Source: CAVVAL01 sp963742725 (lineage in GTDB: Bacteria; Actinomycetota; Actinomycetes; Mycobacteriales; Cryptosporangiaceae). From it: DNA of 64,000 nt. Positions 1 through 6,626 of the stretch are shown here, piece after piece. Every line of letters starts with the position of its first letter. Position 1 is the stretch's first letter. The stretch is from the NCBI GenBank assembly GCA_963742725.1, contig CAVUMX010000001.1, positions 682,001 through 746,000 of the forward strand. Direction: 5' to 3'. The notes below the pieces were generated by a model, which saw nothing but the letters and a program-made list of their open reading frames with translations, had not been told where the DNA came from and ran no database searches. A program made the position numbers and the translations under genes.

Positions 1-514
1 CCCGCGCGATCTGCACGCGCTTGCGCTCGCCCTCGCTCAACGTCTCGTACCGCCGGTCGGCCAGGTGCGCGACGCCGAACTGGTCGAGCAGCGCGCGGGC
101 CCGGACGTCATCCAGTAGCTCGTACTCCTCGCGGAACCGGCCGACCACCGCGTACGCGGCCGTGAGCACGAGGTCGTGCACGGTCTCGCCGCCGGGGATC
201 CGGTCGGCCAGCGTCGCCGACGACAGGCCGATGCGGGGCCGCAGCTCGAAGACGTCGACGGTGCCGAGCCGCTCGCCCAGGACGTCCGCCGTCCCGCTGG
301 TCGGGTGCAGCCGTGCCGACGCGAGGCCGAGCAGCGTGGTCTTACCCGCCCCGTTCGGGCCGAGCACGACCCATCTCTCGTCCTGGGAGACCCGCCAGTT
401 CACGGCGGACAGGAGATCGTTGCCCTCGCGGGTGATCGTCACGGCCTCGACGGCGATGACAACGTCCGAGGACAGGTCGGCGGGAAAGGGCTGCGGCGTC
501 ACGGGCTTCGACAC
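1..514 (-). CDS. ABC transporter ATP-binding protein (3' part cut by window edge)
   Basis: The N-terminal 171 codons of an ATPase subunit of an ABC transporter. Reading the minus strand from a GTG at 512-514, a Walker A motif (LGPNGAGKTTL) appears at about residues 50-60 and the ABC signature (LSEGERKRVQIAR) at about residues 158-170, so Walker B and the C-terminus lie outside the window. The two motifs are in one frame, which supports the start chosen. A purine-rich stretch lies just upstream of the GTG. The gene is divergent from the ABC operon at 639, with about 124 bp between them. The stand-alone ATPase style resembles ModF/YlmA-like proteins, but the substrate cannot be told. Confidence 0.85.
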   Translation of the reverse strand, partial: MSKPVTPQPFPADLSSDVVIAVEAVTITREGNDLLSAVNWRVSQDERWVVLGPNGAGKTTLLGLASARLHPTSGTADVLGERLGTVDVFELRPRIGLSSATLADRIPGGETVHDLVLTAAYAVVGRFREEYELLDDVRARALLDQFGVAHLADRRYETLSEGERKRVQIAR

Positions 515-638
515 GCCCCCTATCCAACAGCACGCCGGCTACCTGCGGGTGGACTGGTCCCATCCCGGCGGGACGTCGCACCGACCCCCTAGGGTGATAA
601 CCCTTCCGATCGCGGGCGGGAAGAACGAGGGAGGCGAC

Positions 639-1634
639 ATGACCGCGGCCATCGAGATCGCCGGTCTGCGCAAGACGTTCGGCGGTCGGGTCGCACTGGA
701 CGGGCTCGACCTCGTCGTCGAACCCGGCCGCGTGCACGGCTTCCTCGGCCCGAACGGGTCGGGCAAGACCACGACGATCCGCGCGCTGCTGGGCCTCGTC
801 CACGCCGAGGCCGGTGAGATGCGCGTGCTCGGCGAGCGGGTCCCGCACCGCCTCCCGGCGATCATCGGTCAGGTCGGCGCCGTCGTCGAGTCGCCGCAGT
901 TCTTCCCGTTCTTCTCCGGCCGCCGCAACCTCCGCCTTCTCGCCGGCGTCGCCGGGGTGAAACGCCGGACGGTGGAGGAGGCGCTGGAGACCGTCGGCCT
1001 GCGCGACCGTGCCGGCGACGCCGTGAAGGGCTACTCGCTCGGCATGAAGCAGCGCCTGGCCATCGCGGCCACGCTGCTCAAGTCGCCGAAGCTGCTCATC
1101 CTCGACGAGCCGAACAACGGGCTGGACCCGGCCGGCATCCGCGAGGTCCGGGACCTCATGCGCGCGCTGGCCGACCGGGGCACGACCGTGCTGCTGTCGT
1201 CGCACATCCTGGGCGAGGTCCAGACGGTGTGCGACGCCGTGTCGATCATCTCGCGCGGGCGGCACGTCGTGACCGGCCCGGTCAGCGAGGTGCTGGCCAC
1301 CCGCGACACGCACGACGTCCGGGTGAAGGTGTCCGATCTGGACTATGCCGTGTCGCTGCTGGCGGAGTCGGGGCTGCCGGTGCGGCGCGAGCCGGACCAC
1401 ATCGTCGTCTCCGACATCGCCGACCCGGCCTGGATCACCCAGACCCTCGCGCGCCGGCGCCTGTTCGTCTCCGAGCTGACACCCGTGGCGCCCGACCTGG
1501 AGAGCGTCTTCCTCGACCTCACCGGCACCACGCCGACGCCCGGCACCCACCTCCAGGTCGGCGAGGTCCGCGCGAGCGCGGAGCCGGAGCCGGTGCCGGT
1601 GCCCACGCCCGAGCAGGTAGGAGAGCAGGCATGA
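639..1634 (+). CDS. ABC transporter ATP-binding protein (drug/antibiotic exporter type)
   Basis: A 331-residue ATPase subunit that would energise the permease encoded immediately downstream. The ATG at 639 follows a strong Shine-Dalgarno (gagggagg). Walker A (GPNGSGKTTT) is near residue 40, the signature region (KGYSLGMKQRLAIA) near residue 130, and Walker B (LLILDEPNNGLDP) near residue 150, followed by the H-loop (LSSHIL). The C-terminal 90 residues form the accessory domain usual for CcmA/DrrA/NatA-type exporters, ending in a short E/P-rich tail. The stop codon overlaps the permease start (ATGA), so the two are translationally coupled. The transported molecule is unknown. Confidence 0.93.
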   Translation: MTAAIEIAGLRKTFGGRVALDGLDLVVEPGRVHGFLGPNGSGKTTTIRALLGLVHAEAGEMRVLGERVPHRLPAIIGQVGAVVESPQFFPFFSGRRNLRLLAGVAGVKRRTVEEALETVGLRDRAGDAVKGYSLGMKQRLAIAATLLKSPKLLILDEPNNGLDPAGIREVRDLMRALADRGTTVLLSSHILGEVQTVCDAVSIISRGRHVVTGPVSEVLATRDTHDVRVKVSDLDYAVSLLAESGLPVRREPDHIVVSDIADPAWITQTLARRRLFVSELTPVAPDLESVFLDLTGTTPTPGTHLQVGEVRASAEPEPVPVPTPEQVGEQA

Positions 1635-2629
1635 GGCTGCTCATCGTCGAGATCCGCCGGCTGTTCGCGCGCCGGTTCTTCTGGATCGGCGCGATCGTGC
1701 TGCTCGTCGGGATCGCGGTGTCGATGGCGATCACGTTCGCCCAGTCCGAGGTCCCGGACGCCGACGACCGCGCCCGGGCCGAGCGCGCGGCTACCGCGCA
1801 GGCCGTCCAGGCCGAGCAGGACCAGCAGCTGTGCCAGCAGGTCCAAGCCACCCGGCTCGCCGGCGGCGAGGTGACCCCCGACCTGGCCGAGAAGTTCCCG
1901 AACGGCGCCGACTGCTCGCTGATCGTCGGGTACCCGGCGGACACGTTCCTCGTCGACGACCCGTTCCGGTTCGTGACGGAGATCGAGGGCCGGACCCACG
2001 TACTCACTGTCGTCCTGCTCCTGTTCGCGTTCCTTGTAGGCGCCACGGCCATTGGCGCCGAATGGCACCACGGCACGCTCGCGGCGCTGCTCGTGTGGGA
2101 GCCGCGCCGGATGCGTGTGTACGTCGCCAAGTTGCTGGGCCTGCTGGCCGGCGTCTCGGTAGTGGGCGCGGTCGCGTACGGCGCCAGCCTGACGGGTCAC
2201 TGGGCCGTCGCGAAGACCGCAGGCGTGGTCGGCACCCTCACGGAACCCTTCCTGCGTGAACTCGCCCTGGTGACGGCGCGCGGTCTCGGCCTGGCCCTGG
2301 TCGCCGCCGCACTCGGGTACGCGCTGGCATTGACCCTGCGCCGGACCGCCGCCGCGCTCGGCGTCCTCATCGCGTACTTCGGCGTCGTGGAACTCGGCGA
2401 CATGGCGTTCTTCAACCGTCACTGGGGCCAGTACATGCTGTCGACGCACGCCGCGGCGTGGCTGAACGACGGCATGAAGCTGTACCTCTACGACGACTGC
2501 GGCGTCCAGGGCTGCGCCTCGCGGACAGTCACGATCACGCTCGAACAGGGCGCCGCGTACGTGAGCGGCGTCGTGCTGGTGGCGCTCGTGGCGGCCGCGG
2601 TGATCTTCCGCCGGCGGGAGGTCGCCTAG
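1631..2629 (+). CDS. ABC-2 type transporter permease
   Basis: A 332-residue membrane protein forming the transmembrane part of the ABC exporter with the preceding ATPase. It begins MRLLIVEIRRLFARRFFW, followed by a first membrane helix. A roughly 90-residue external loop follows, containing two cysteines, and then five further hydrophobic segments, the layout of ABC-2 permeases. The start overlaps the ATPase stop by ATGA. Its own stop (TAG, 2627-2629) directly abuts the GTG of glgX, so glgX may be read from the same transcript. Substrate not predictable. Confidence 0.88.
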   Translation: MRLLIVEIRRLFARRFFWIGAIVLLVGIAVSMAITFAQSEVPDADDRARAERAATAQAVQAEQDQQLCQQVQATRLAGGEVTPDLAEKFPNGADCSLIVGYPADTFLVDDPFRFVTEIEGRTHVLTVVLLLFAFLVGATAIGAEWHHGTLAALLVWEPRRMRVYVAKLLGLLAGVSVVGAVAYGASLTGHWAVAKTAGVVGTLTEPFLRELALVTARGLGLALVAAALGYALALTLRRTAAALGVLIAYFGVVELGDMAFFNRHWGQYMLSTHAAAWLNDGMKLYLYDDCGVQGCASRTVTITLEQGAAYVSGVVLVALVAAAVIFRRREVA

Positions 2630-4744
2630 GTGACGTCGCCGCGGCCATGGCCTGGGCAGCCCTTCCCGCTCGGCGCGAGCTGGGACGGTGACGGGGTCAA
2701 CTTCGCGCTGTGGTCCGCCGGCGCGGAGGGCGTCGAGCTGTGCCTGTTCGACGGCGACGGCACCGAGCGCCGGATCCAGCTGCGGGAGAGCACGTACCAC
2801 GTCTGGCACGGGTACGTGCCCGGCGTCGGCCCGGGGCAGTTGTACGGGTACCGGGTCCACGGCCGCTGGGATCCCGCCTCCGGGCTGCGATTCAACCCGG
2901 CGAAACTCCTCGCGGATCCATACGCGCGGGCATATTCGGGCGAGGTCACGCACCACCGGGCGCTGTTCGCCCACCACGACGACCCGTACGGTGGCCGCCC
3001 CGACGGCGCCGACTCGGCGCGGTACGTACCGCGTTCGGTCGTCGTCGCCCCCGCCGGCGGGCTGCTGCACACCCGCCCGCGCGTGCCGTGGGAGAACACG
3101 GTCATCTACGAACTCCACGTCAAAGGCTTCACCCAGCGGCACCCGGGCGTACCGGAGGACCTGCGCGGCACCTACGCCGGGCTGGCGCACCCGGCGGCGA
3201 TCGAGCACCTGCTGTCGCTCGGCGTCACGTCCGTCGAGCTGCTGCCCGTGCACCAGTTCGTGACCGAGCCGCACCTCGCCAACCGGGGCCTCACCAACTA
3301 CTGGGGCTACAACAGCCTCGGGTACTTCGCCCCCGATGCCAGGTACGCGGCGAGCGGCGACACCGGCGGGCAGGTCACGGAGTTCCGCGAGATGGTCGCC
3401 GCGCTGCACGCCGCCGGCATCGAGGTCATCCTCGACGTCGTCTACAACCACACCGCAGAGGGCGACGCGCACGGCCCGACGCTGTCGTTCCGCGGCATCG
3501 ACAACCGCGGGTACTACCGGCTCGAAGCGCGCGATCCCAGCCGGTACACCGACTACACCGGCTGCGGCAACACGCTCGACGCGCGCCAGCCTGCGGTCGT
3601 CCAGATGATGATGGACTCGCTGCGGTACTGGGTCGTCGCGATGGGTGTCGACGGGTTCCGGTTCGACCTCGCGTCCGCGCTCGCCCGGTCGATGCACGAC
3701 GTGGACAGGCTGTCGGCGTTCATGGCCGTCGTCCACCAGGACCCGATCGTCAGCCAGGTCAAGCTCATCGCCGAACCGTGGGACGTGGGTGCCGGCGGGT
3801 ACCAGGTCGGCAACTTCCCTCCCCTGTGGACGGAGTGGAACGGCCGCTACCGTGACTCCGTCCGCGACCTGTGGCGGGGCGGCGCCCGTGGGCTGGCCGA
3901 GCTGGGGTACCGGCTGTCGGGCTCGTCCGACCTGTACCAGGACGACGGTCGCCGGCCGTTCGCGTCGATCAACTTCGTCACCGCGCACGACGGCTTCACC
4001 CTGCGCGACCTCGTCAGCTACGAGCACAAGCACAACGAGGCGAACGGCGAGCACAACCGGGACGGGACGGACGACAACCGGGCCTGGAACTGCGGCGTCG
4101 AAGGCCCCACGGACGACCCGTCCGTCCACGCGCTGCGGCAGCGGCAGGTGCGGAACATCCTGGCGACGCTCACCCTGTCGACCGGCGTACCGATGATCAC
4201 GGCCGGCGACGAGATGGGCCGCACCCAGGGCGGCAACAACAACGCGTACTGCCAGGACAACGAGGTGTCCTGGGTCGACTGGTCACTCGACGGGCCGGCG
4301 CGGGAGCTGCTGGAGTTCACCCGGCGGCTGCTGGCGCTGCGGGCGGCGGCGCCGGTGTTCCGGCAGCGGTCGTTCTTCGTCGGCGCCCCCGTACGGCGCG
4401 GGCACGAGGCGTACGACCTGGCCTGGTTCCGCCCCGACAGCCAGCAGATGACACCACAGGACTGGCACCGCGCGGAGGTCCGCACCCTCGGCATGTACCT
4501 CGACGGGCAGCAGATCCGCCACCGGGGACCGCGCGGCGAACGCATCACCGACGACTCGTACCTGCTGTGGCTCCACACGGGCGACAGCCCGGTCACCGCC
4601 ACCCTCCCCGCCGGGCCCTGGGCGAACGGGTACACCGTCGTCTTCGACACGGCCCGCCCGGATCTCCTCGACGGCAGCGAGACGCTGACGGGCGCGCTGC
4701 CGCTGACCCCGCACTCCGTCACCCTGCTGCGCGCCCACCGCTAA
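2630..4744 (+). CDS. glgX: Glycogen debranching enzyme GlgX
   Basis: A 704-residue cytoplasmic GH13 isoamylase-type enzyme that hydrolyses alpha-1,6 branches of phosphorylase-limit glycogen. An N-terminal CBM48 fold (WDGDGVNFALWSAGAEGVEL) is followed by the TIM barrel. The expected catalytic triad is visible: Asp346 in GFRFDLAS, Glu382 in LIAEPWDVG and Asp454 in TAHDGF; the first conserved region is DVVYNHTAEG near residue 270. Length is normal for GlgX/TreX. The GTG start has a GGGAGG about 10 bp upstream, inside the end of the permease gene, with no gap between stop and start. The gene opens a glycogen region that continues with glgP, glgE, treS, pep2 and glgB. Confidence 0.95.
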   Translation: MTSPRPWPGQPFPLGASWDGDGVNFALWSAGAEGVELCLFDGDGTERRIQLRESTYHVWHGYVPGVGPGQLYGYRVHGRWDPASGLRFNPAKLLADPYARAYSGEVTHHRALFAHHDDPYGGRPDGADSARYVPRSVVVAPAGGLLHTRPRVPWENTVIYELHVKGFTQRHPGVPEDLRGTYAGLAHPAAIEHLLSLGVTSVELLPVHQFVTEPHLANRGLTNYWGYNSLGYFAPDARYAASGDTGGQVTEFREMVAALHAAGIEVILDVVYNHTAEGDAHGPTLSFRGIDNRGYYRLEARDPSRYTDYTGCGNTLDARQPAVVQMMMDSLRYWVVAMGVDGFRFDLASALARSMHDVDRLSAFMAVVHQDPIVSQVKLIAEPWDVGAGGYQVGNFPPLWTEWNGRYRDSVRDLWRGGARGLAELGYRLSGSSDLYQDDGRRPFASINFVTAHDGFTLRDLVSYEHKHNEANGEHNRDGTDDNRAWNCGVEGPTDDPSVHALRQRQVRNILATLTLSTGVPMITAGDEMGRTQGGNNNAYCQDNEVSWVDWSLDGPARELLEFTRRLLALRAAAPVFRQRSFFVGAPVRRGHEAYDLAWFRPDSQQMTPQDWHRAEVRTLGMYLDGQQIRHRGPRGERITDDSYLLWLHTGDSPVTATLPAGPWANGYTVVFDTARPDLLDGSETLTGALPLTPHSVTLLRAHR

Positions 4745-4777
4745 CCTGGCGCGCGCCGCCGGCCCGCGCCCTGGACA

Positions 4778-4842
4778 AACCGGACTGTTCGGGATGCCGT
4801 GCCGTAACCCGGCACTAGACAGCCCGATAACCCCGACAGTTG
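4778..4842. repeat. Left inverted repeat of DUF559 cassette A (65 bp)
   Basis: This 65-bp segment is the inverted partner of 5771-5835. Aligned without gaps, the two match at about 52 of 65 positions. The outer 17 bp (aaccggactgttcggga) are identical, and the inner 18 bp differ at one position. The segment also has internal dyads, for example gtgccg/cggcac around a 5-bp loop, and its two ends are imperfect inverses of each other (actgttcggg versus cccgacagtt). It lies between the glgX stop and the AbiEi/DUF559 gene. Confidence 0.85.
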
Positions 4843-4899
4843 CGGGAGGCTGTGGATGCGTACGCCAGCTCAACGATTCAAACTGTCACTATCATCCTC

Positions 4900-5763
4900 A
4901 TGTCCAAGCAACCTGACACACTTCGTGCAACCGTCTTCCGGGGATCGAAGCCGCCGGCCCGTGGCCTGGTGAGCGGCGAACAGCTGCGTGGCAAGAGTTG
5001 GCGGCGCCTGCACAGGGACGTCTACGCCGACGCGGCCACGCCGTTGACGCACGGCCTGCGCGCGGAGGGCGCCGGCCTGTTGATCCCGGACGCCGCTGCG
5101 ATCGGCGGACGCTCGGCAGCATGGCTGCACGGTGTGGAGCTGGCCGCTCCGGACGATCCCGTCGAGGTCATCGTCCCCCGCACTGACCGGTTCGGGCCGG
5201 TCCAGGGCCTGACGATCCGGCTCGCCGACCTCCCGCCCGAGGACGTGATCGGGGGAATCACCACCCCCGAGCGGACGGCCTGGGACATCGCCCGTTTCTA
5301 CGAGCCCACCGAGGCCGTGGTGTACCTCGACGCGATGGTCGCCGCCCGTCTCGTGATGGTCGAATCGATCAGCCAGAAGCTCACAGTGAGCACCGTCAAG
5401 TGGGGGCGGAGGCGCGTCGCCCGGGCGCTCGATCTCGTGGACCGCAGGGCGGAATCGCCGCAGGAATCTCGCCTTCGAGTCCGGCTCGTGCTCGCCGGGC
5501 TTCCCCGCCCCGACGTGCAGTACCAGGTTTTCGACGGTCATCGATTCGTCGCCCGCGTGGACCTGGCGTGGCCGGACCGGCGAGTCGCGGTGGAGTACGA
5601 CGGGCTGTGGCACGCGAGCGCCGGCCAGTTCCATCGCGACCGGCGCCGGCTCAACCGGCTCGTGTCCGCCCGGTGGACGGTCATCCATGTGACGGCCGTC
5701 CGGATGCACGAGGACTTCGACACCGTCGTCCGCGAGGTGTCCACCGCGCTCACCCGCGCGTGA
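4900..5763 (+). CDS. AbiEi-type winged-helix / DUF559 nuclease-like protein (cassette A)
   Basis: A 287-residue protein. The N-terminal part (GLVSGEQLRGKSWRRLHRDV) resembles the winged-helix of AbiEi-type antitoxins. A middle beta-rich part follows (GGRSAAWLHGVEL, PERTAWDIARF). The C-terminal about 100 residues look like DUF559, a Vsr-related restriction-endonuclease fold. Candidate active-site residues are Glu189, Asp221 (RVDLAW), Glu232 and Asp234 (VEYDG), followed by a conserved H/D/R/R segment. The ATG at 4900 is preferred over a TTG at 4840, which lies inside the left repeat. No adjacent toxin gene is seen, so it is not an ordinary toxin-antitoxin pair. It lies inside a pair of 65-bp inverted repeats. 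Function unknown; DNA binding or cleavage is inferred from fold resemblance only. Confidence 0.8.
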   Translation: MSKQPDTLRATVFRGSKPPARGLVSGEQLRGKSWRRLHRDVYADAATPLTHGLRAEGAGLLIPDAAAIGGRSAAWLHGVELAAPDDPVEVIVPRTDRFGPVQGLTIRLADLPPEDVIGGITTPERTAWDIARFYEPTEAVVYLDAMVAARLVMVESISQKLTVSTVKWGRRRVARALDLVDRRAESPQESRLRVRLVLAGLPRPDVQYQVFDGHRFVARVDLAWPDRRVAVEYDGLWHASAGQFHRDRRRLNRLVSARWTVIHVTAVRMHEDFDTVVREVSTALTRA

Positions 5764-5770
5764 TCTCCAC

Positions 5771-5835
5771 CAACTGTCGGGCTTATCGGGGCACCCCGCG
5801 CCCGGTTACAGGACGCCTTCCCGAACAGTCCGGTT
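5771..5835. repeat. Right inverted repeat of DUF559 cassette A (65 bp)
   Basis: Inverted partner of 4778-4842, starting 8 bp after the stop codon of the AbiEi/DUF559 gene. It carries caactgtcggg at its inner end and cccgaacagtccggtt at its outer end. As a transcript it could fold at the 3' end of the gene, so a terminator role is possible in addition to or instead of an element end. Confidence 0.85.
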
Positions 5836-5864
5836 CGGGCCGGCGGCGCCGGGGCGCGCGGTCC

Positions 5865-6004
5865 GGCGGGCGGTAGGCGGCGGGGCGCGGGCGGCGCGAG
5901 CGGGGGCGGTAGGCGGCGGGGCGCGGGCGGCGGAGCGCGGGCGGCGCGGGGCGCGGGCGGCGGGCGGCGCGGGCGGCGGGCGGCGGGCGGCGGGGCGCGG
6001 GCGG
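5865..6004. repeat. GC-only low-complexity repeat tract
   Basis: About 140 bp of almost pure G and C built from variants of gcgggcgg. A longer unit beginning cggtaggcggcggggcgcgg occurs at 5871 and again at 5907, a 36-bp period. It lies between cassette A and the stop codon of the membrane-protein gene at 6006. No coding potential beyond shadow frames. It is likely a replication-slippage expansion and a place where assemblies may be wrong. Confidence 0.75.
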
Positions 6005-6005
6005 G

Positions 6006-6626
6006 TTAGCGGGCCAGGGCGCCGGCGACTACGCCAGCGACGAACAGGGCCATGAACAGGCCGACCGCCACGGCGACGCGCCAGCCGCCCTTGCGCGTCG
6101 ACAGGACGGACGTGATCTGGCGCCTGGGCGGTTCGCGCCATCCCGTCGGCGTGTTGCCCGGTGGCAGGCGAGGATCGACCGGCGCGGCGCTGGTAGCGCT
6201 CCGGGCCGCCGCACCACGGACCGGCGCTGGTGCGCCACGGGCCGGTTTCGCCGCTGGCGCGACCGGCGGCGCGAGCTGGGACAGCAGTTGCTGTTCGCGG
6301 GTCCGGAGGATGTTGAGTTCGCGGCTGAGCAGCCACAGCGGGCGGAACGCGCGCCAGCCGGCGAAGGCGACGAGCGGCAGGCAGACGATGGCGAGCGAGC
6401 TGAACAGCAGTCCGATGCCGGCATCGTCGCCGGTGAAGCCGACGATCGCCAGGACGCTGACGAGGAGCAGCGCGGAACCGGACAGCGCGAGGAGCAGCAC
6501 GCCCAGGAGATCGACGGCCGCGCGCATGCGTGCGCGCAGGCCGTCGATCCGCCGCTGGACGTGTTGCAGTTCGGCGTCGATCCGGCGCTGCTCGGGCGGC
6601 AGCGCCGGATCCGGCTCGTCGACCAT
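6006..6626 (-). CDS. Membrane protein of unknown function, coupled to glgP
   Basis: A 206-residue protein with no recognised enzyme motif. Residues 1-35 are charged and probably helical (QRRIDAELQHVQRRIDGLRARM). Two hydrophobic helices follow at about 38-63 and 70-95, then a cytosolic helix (WLLSRELNILRTREQQLLSQL), a Pro/Ala-rich linker and a final C-terminal helix at about 180-203. The ATG overlaps the last base of the glgP stop codon (TGATG), so it is translationally coupled to glycogen phosphorylase. A role in that pathway is possible but not shown. Its stop lies directly beside the GC-only repeat tract. Confidence 0.7.
   Translation of the reverse strand: MVDEPDPALPPEQRRIDAELQHVQRRIDGLRARMRAAVDLLGVLLLALSGSALLLVSVLAIVGFTGDDAGIGLLFSSLAIVCLPLVAFAGWRAFRPLWLLSRELNILRTREQQLLSQLAPPVAPAAKPARGAPAPVRGAAARSATSAAPVDPRLPPGNTPTGWREPPRRQITSVLSTRKGGWRVAVAVGLFMALFVAGVVAGALAR

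Larger units (their letters stand above)
4778..5835. mobile_element. Repeat-bracketed AbiEi/DUF559 cassette A (putative)
   Basis: A 1,058-bp unit made of one 287-codon gene framed by 65-bp inverted repeats (4778-4842 and 5771-5835, about 80% identical). It stands between glgX and the glgP operon, two functionally related units. No transposase and no clear target-site duplication is visible, so mobility is an inference from the terminal repeats and from the similar arrangement of cassette B at 14486-15545. Calling it a mobile element is tentative. Confidence 0.45.

Noticed and set aside
1343..4129. A 928-codon minus-strand open frame
   Set aside because: Antisense shadow of the ABC permease and glgX.
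4900..5763. A type IV toxin-antitoxin system (AbiE)
   Set aside because: No AbiEii-like nucleotidyltransferase gene is next to either AbiEi-like gene, and both carry a nuclease-like C-terminus instead.
5400..5876. A 158-codon frame extending past the DUF559 gene end
   Set aside because: Overlapping out-of-frame shadow running into the inverted repeat and GC tract.
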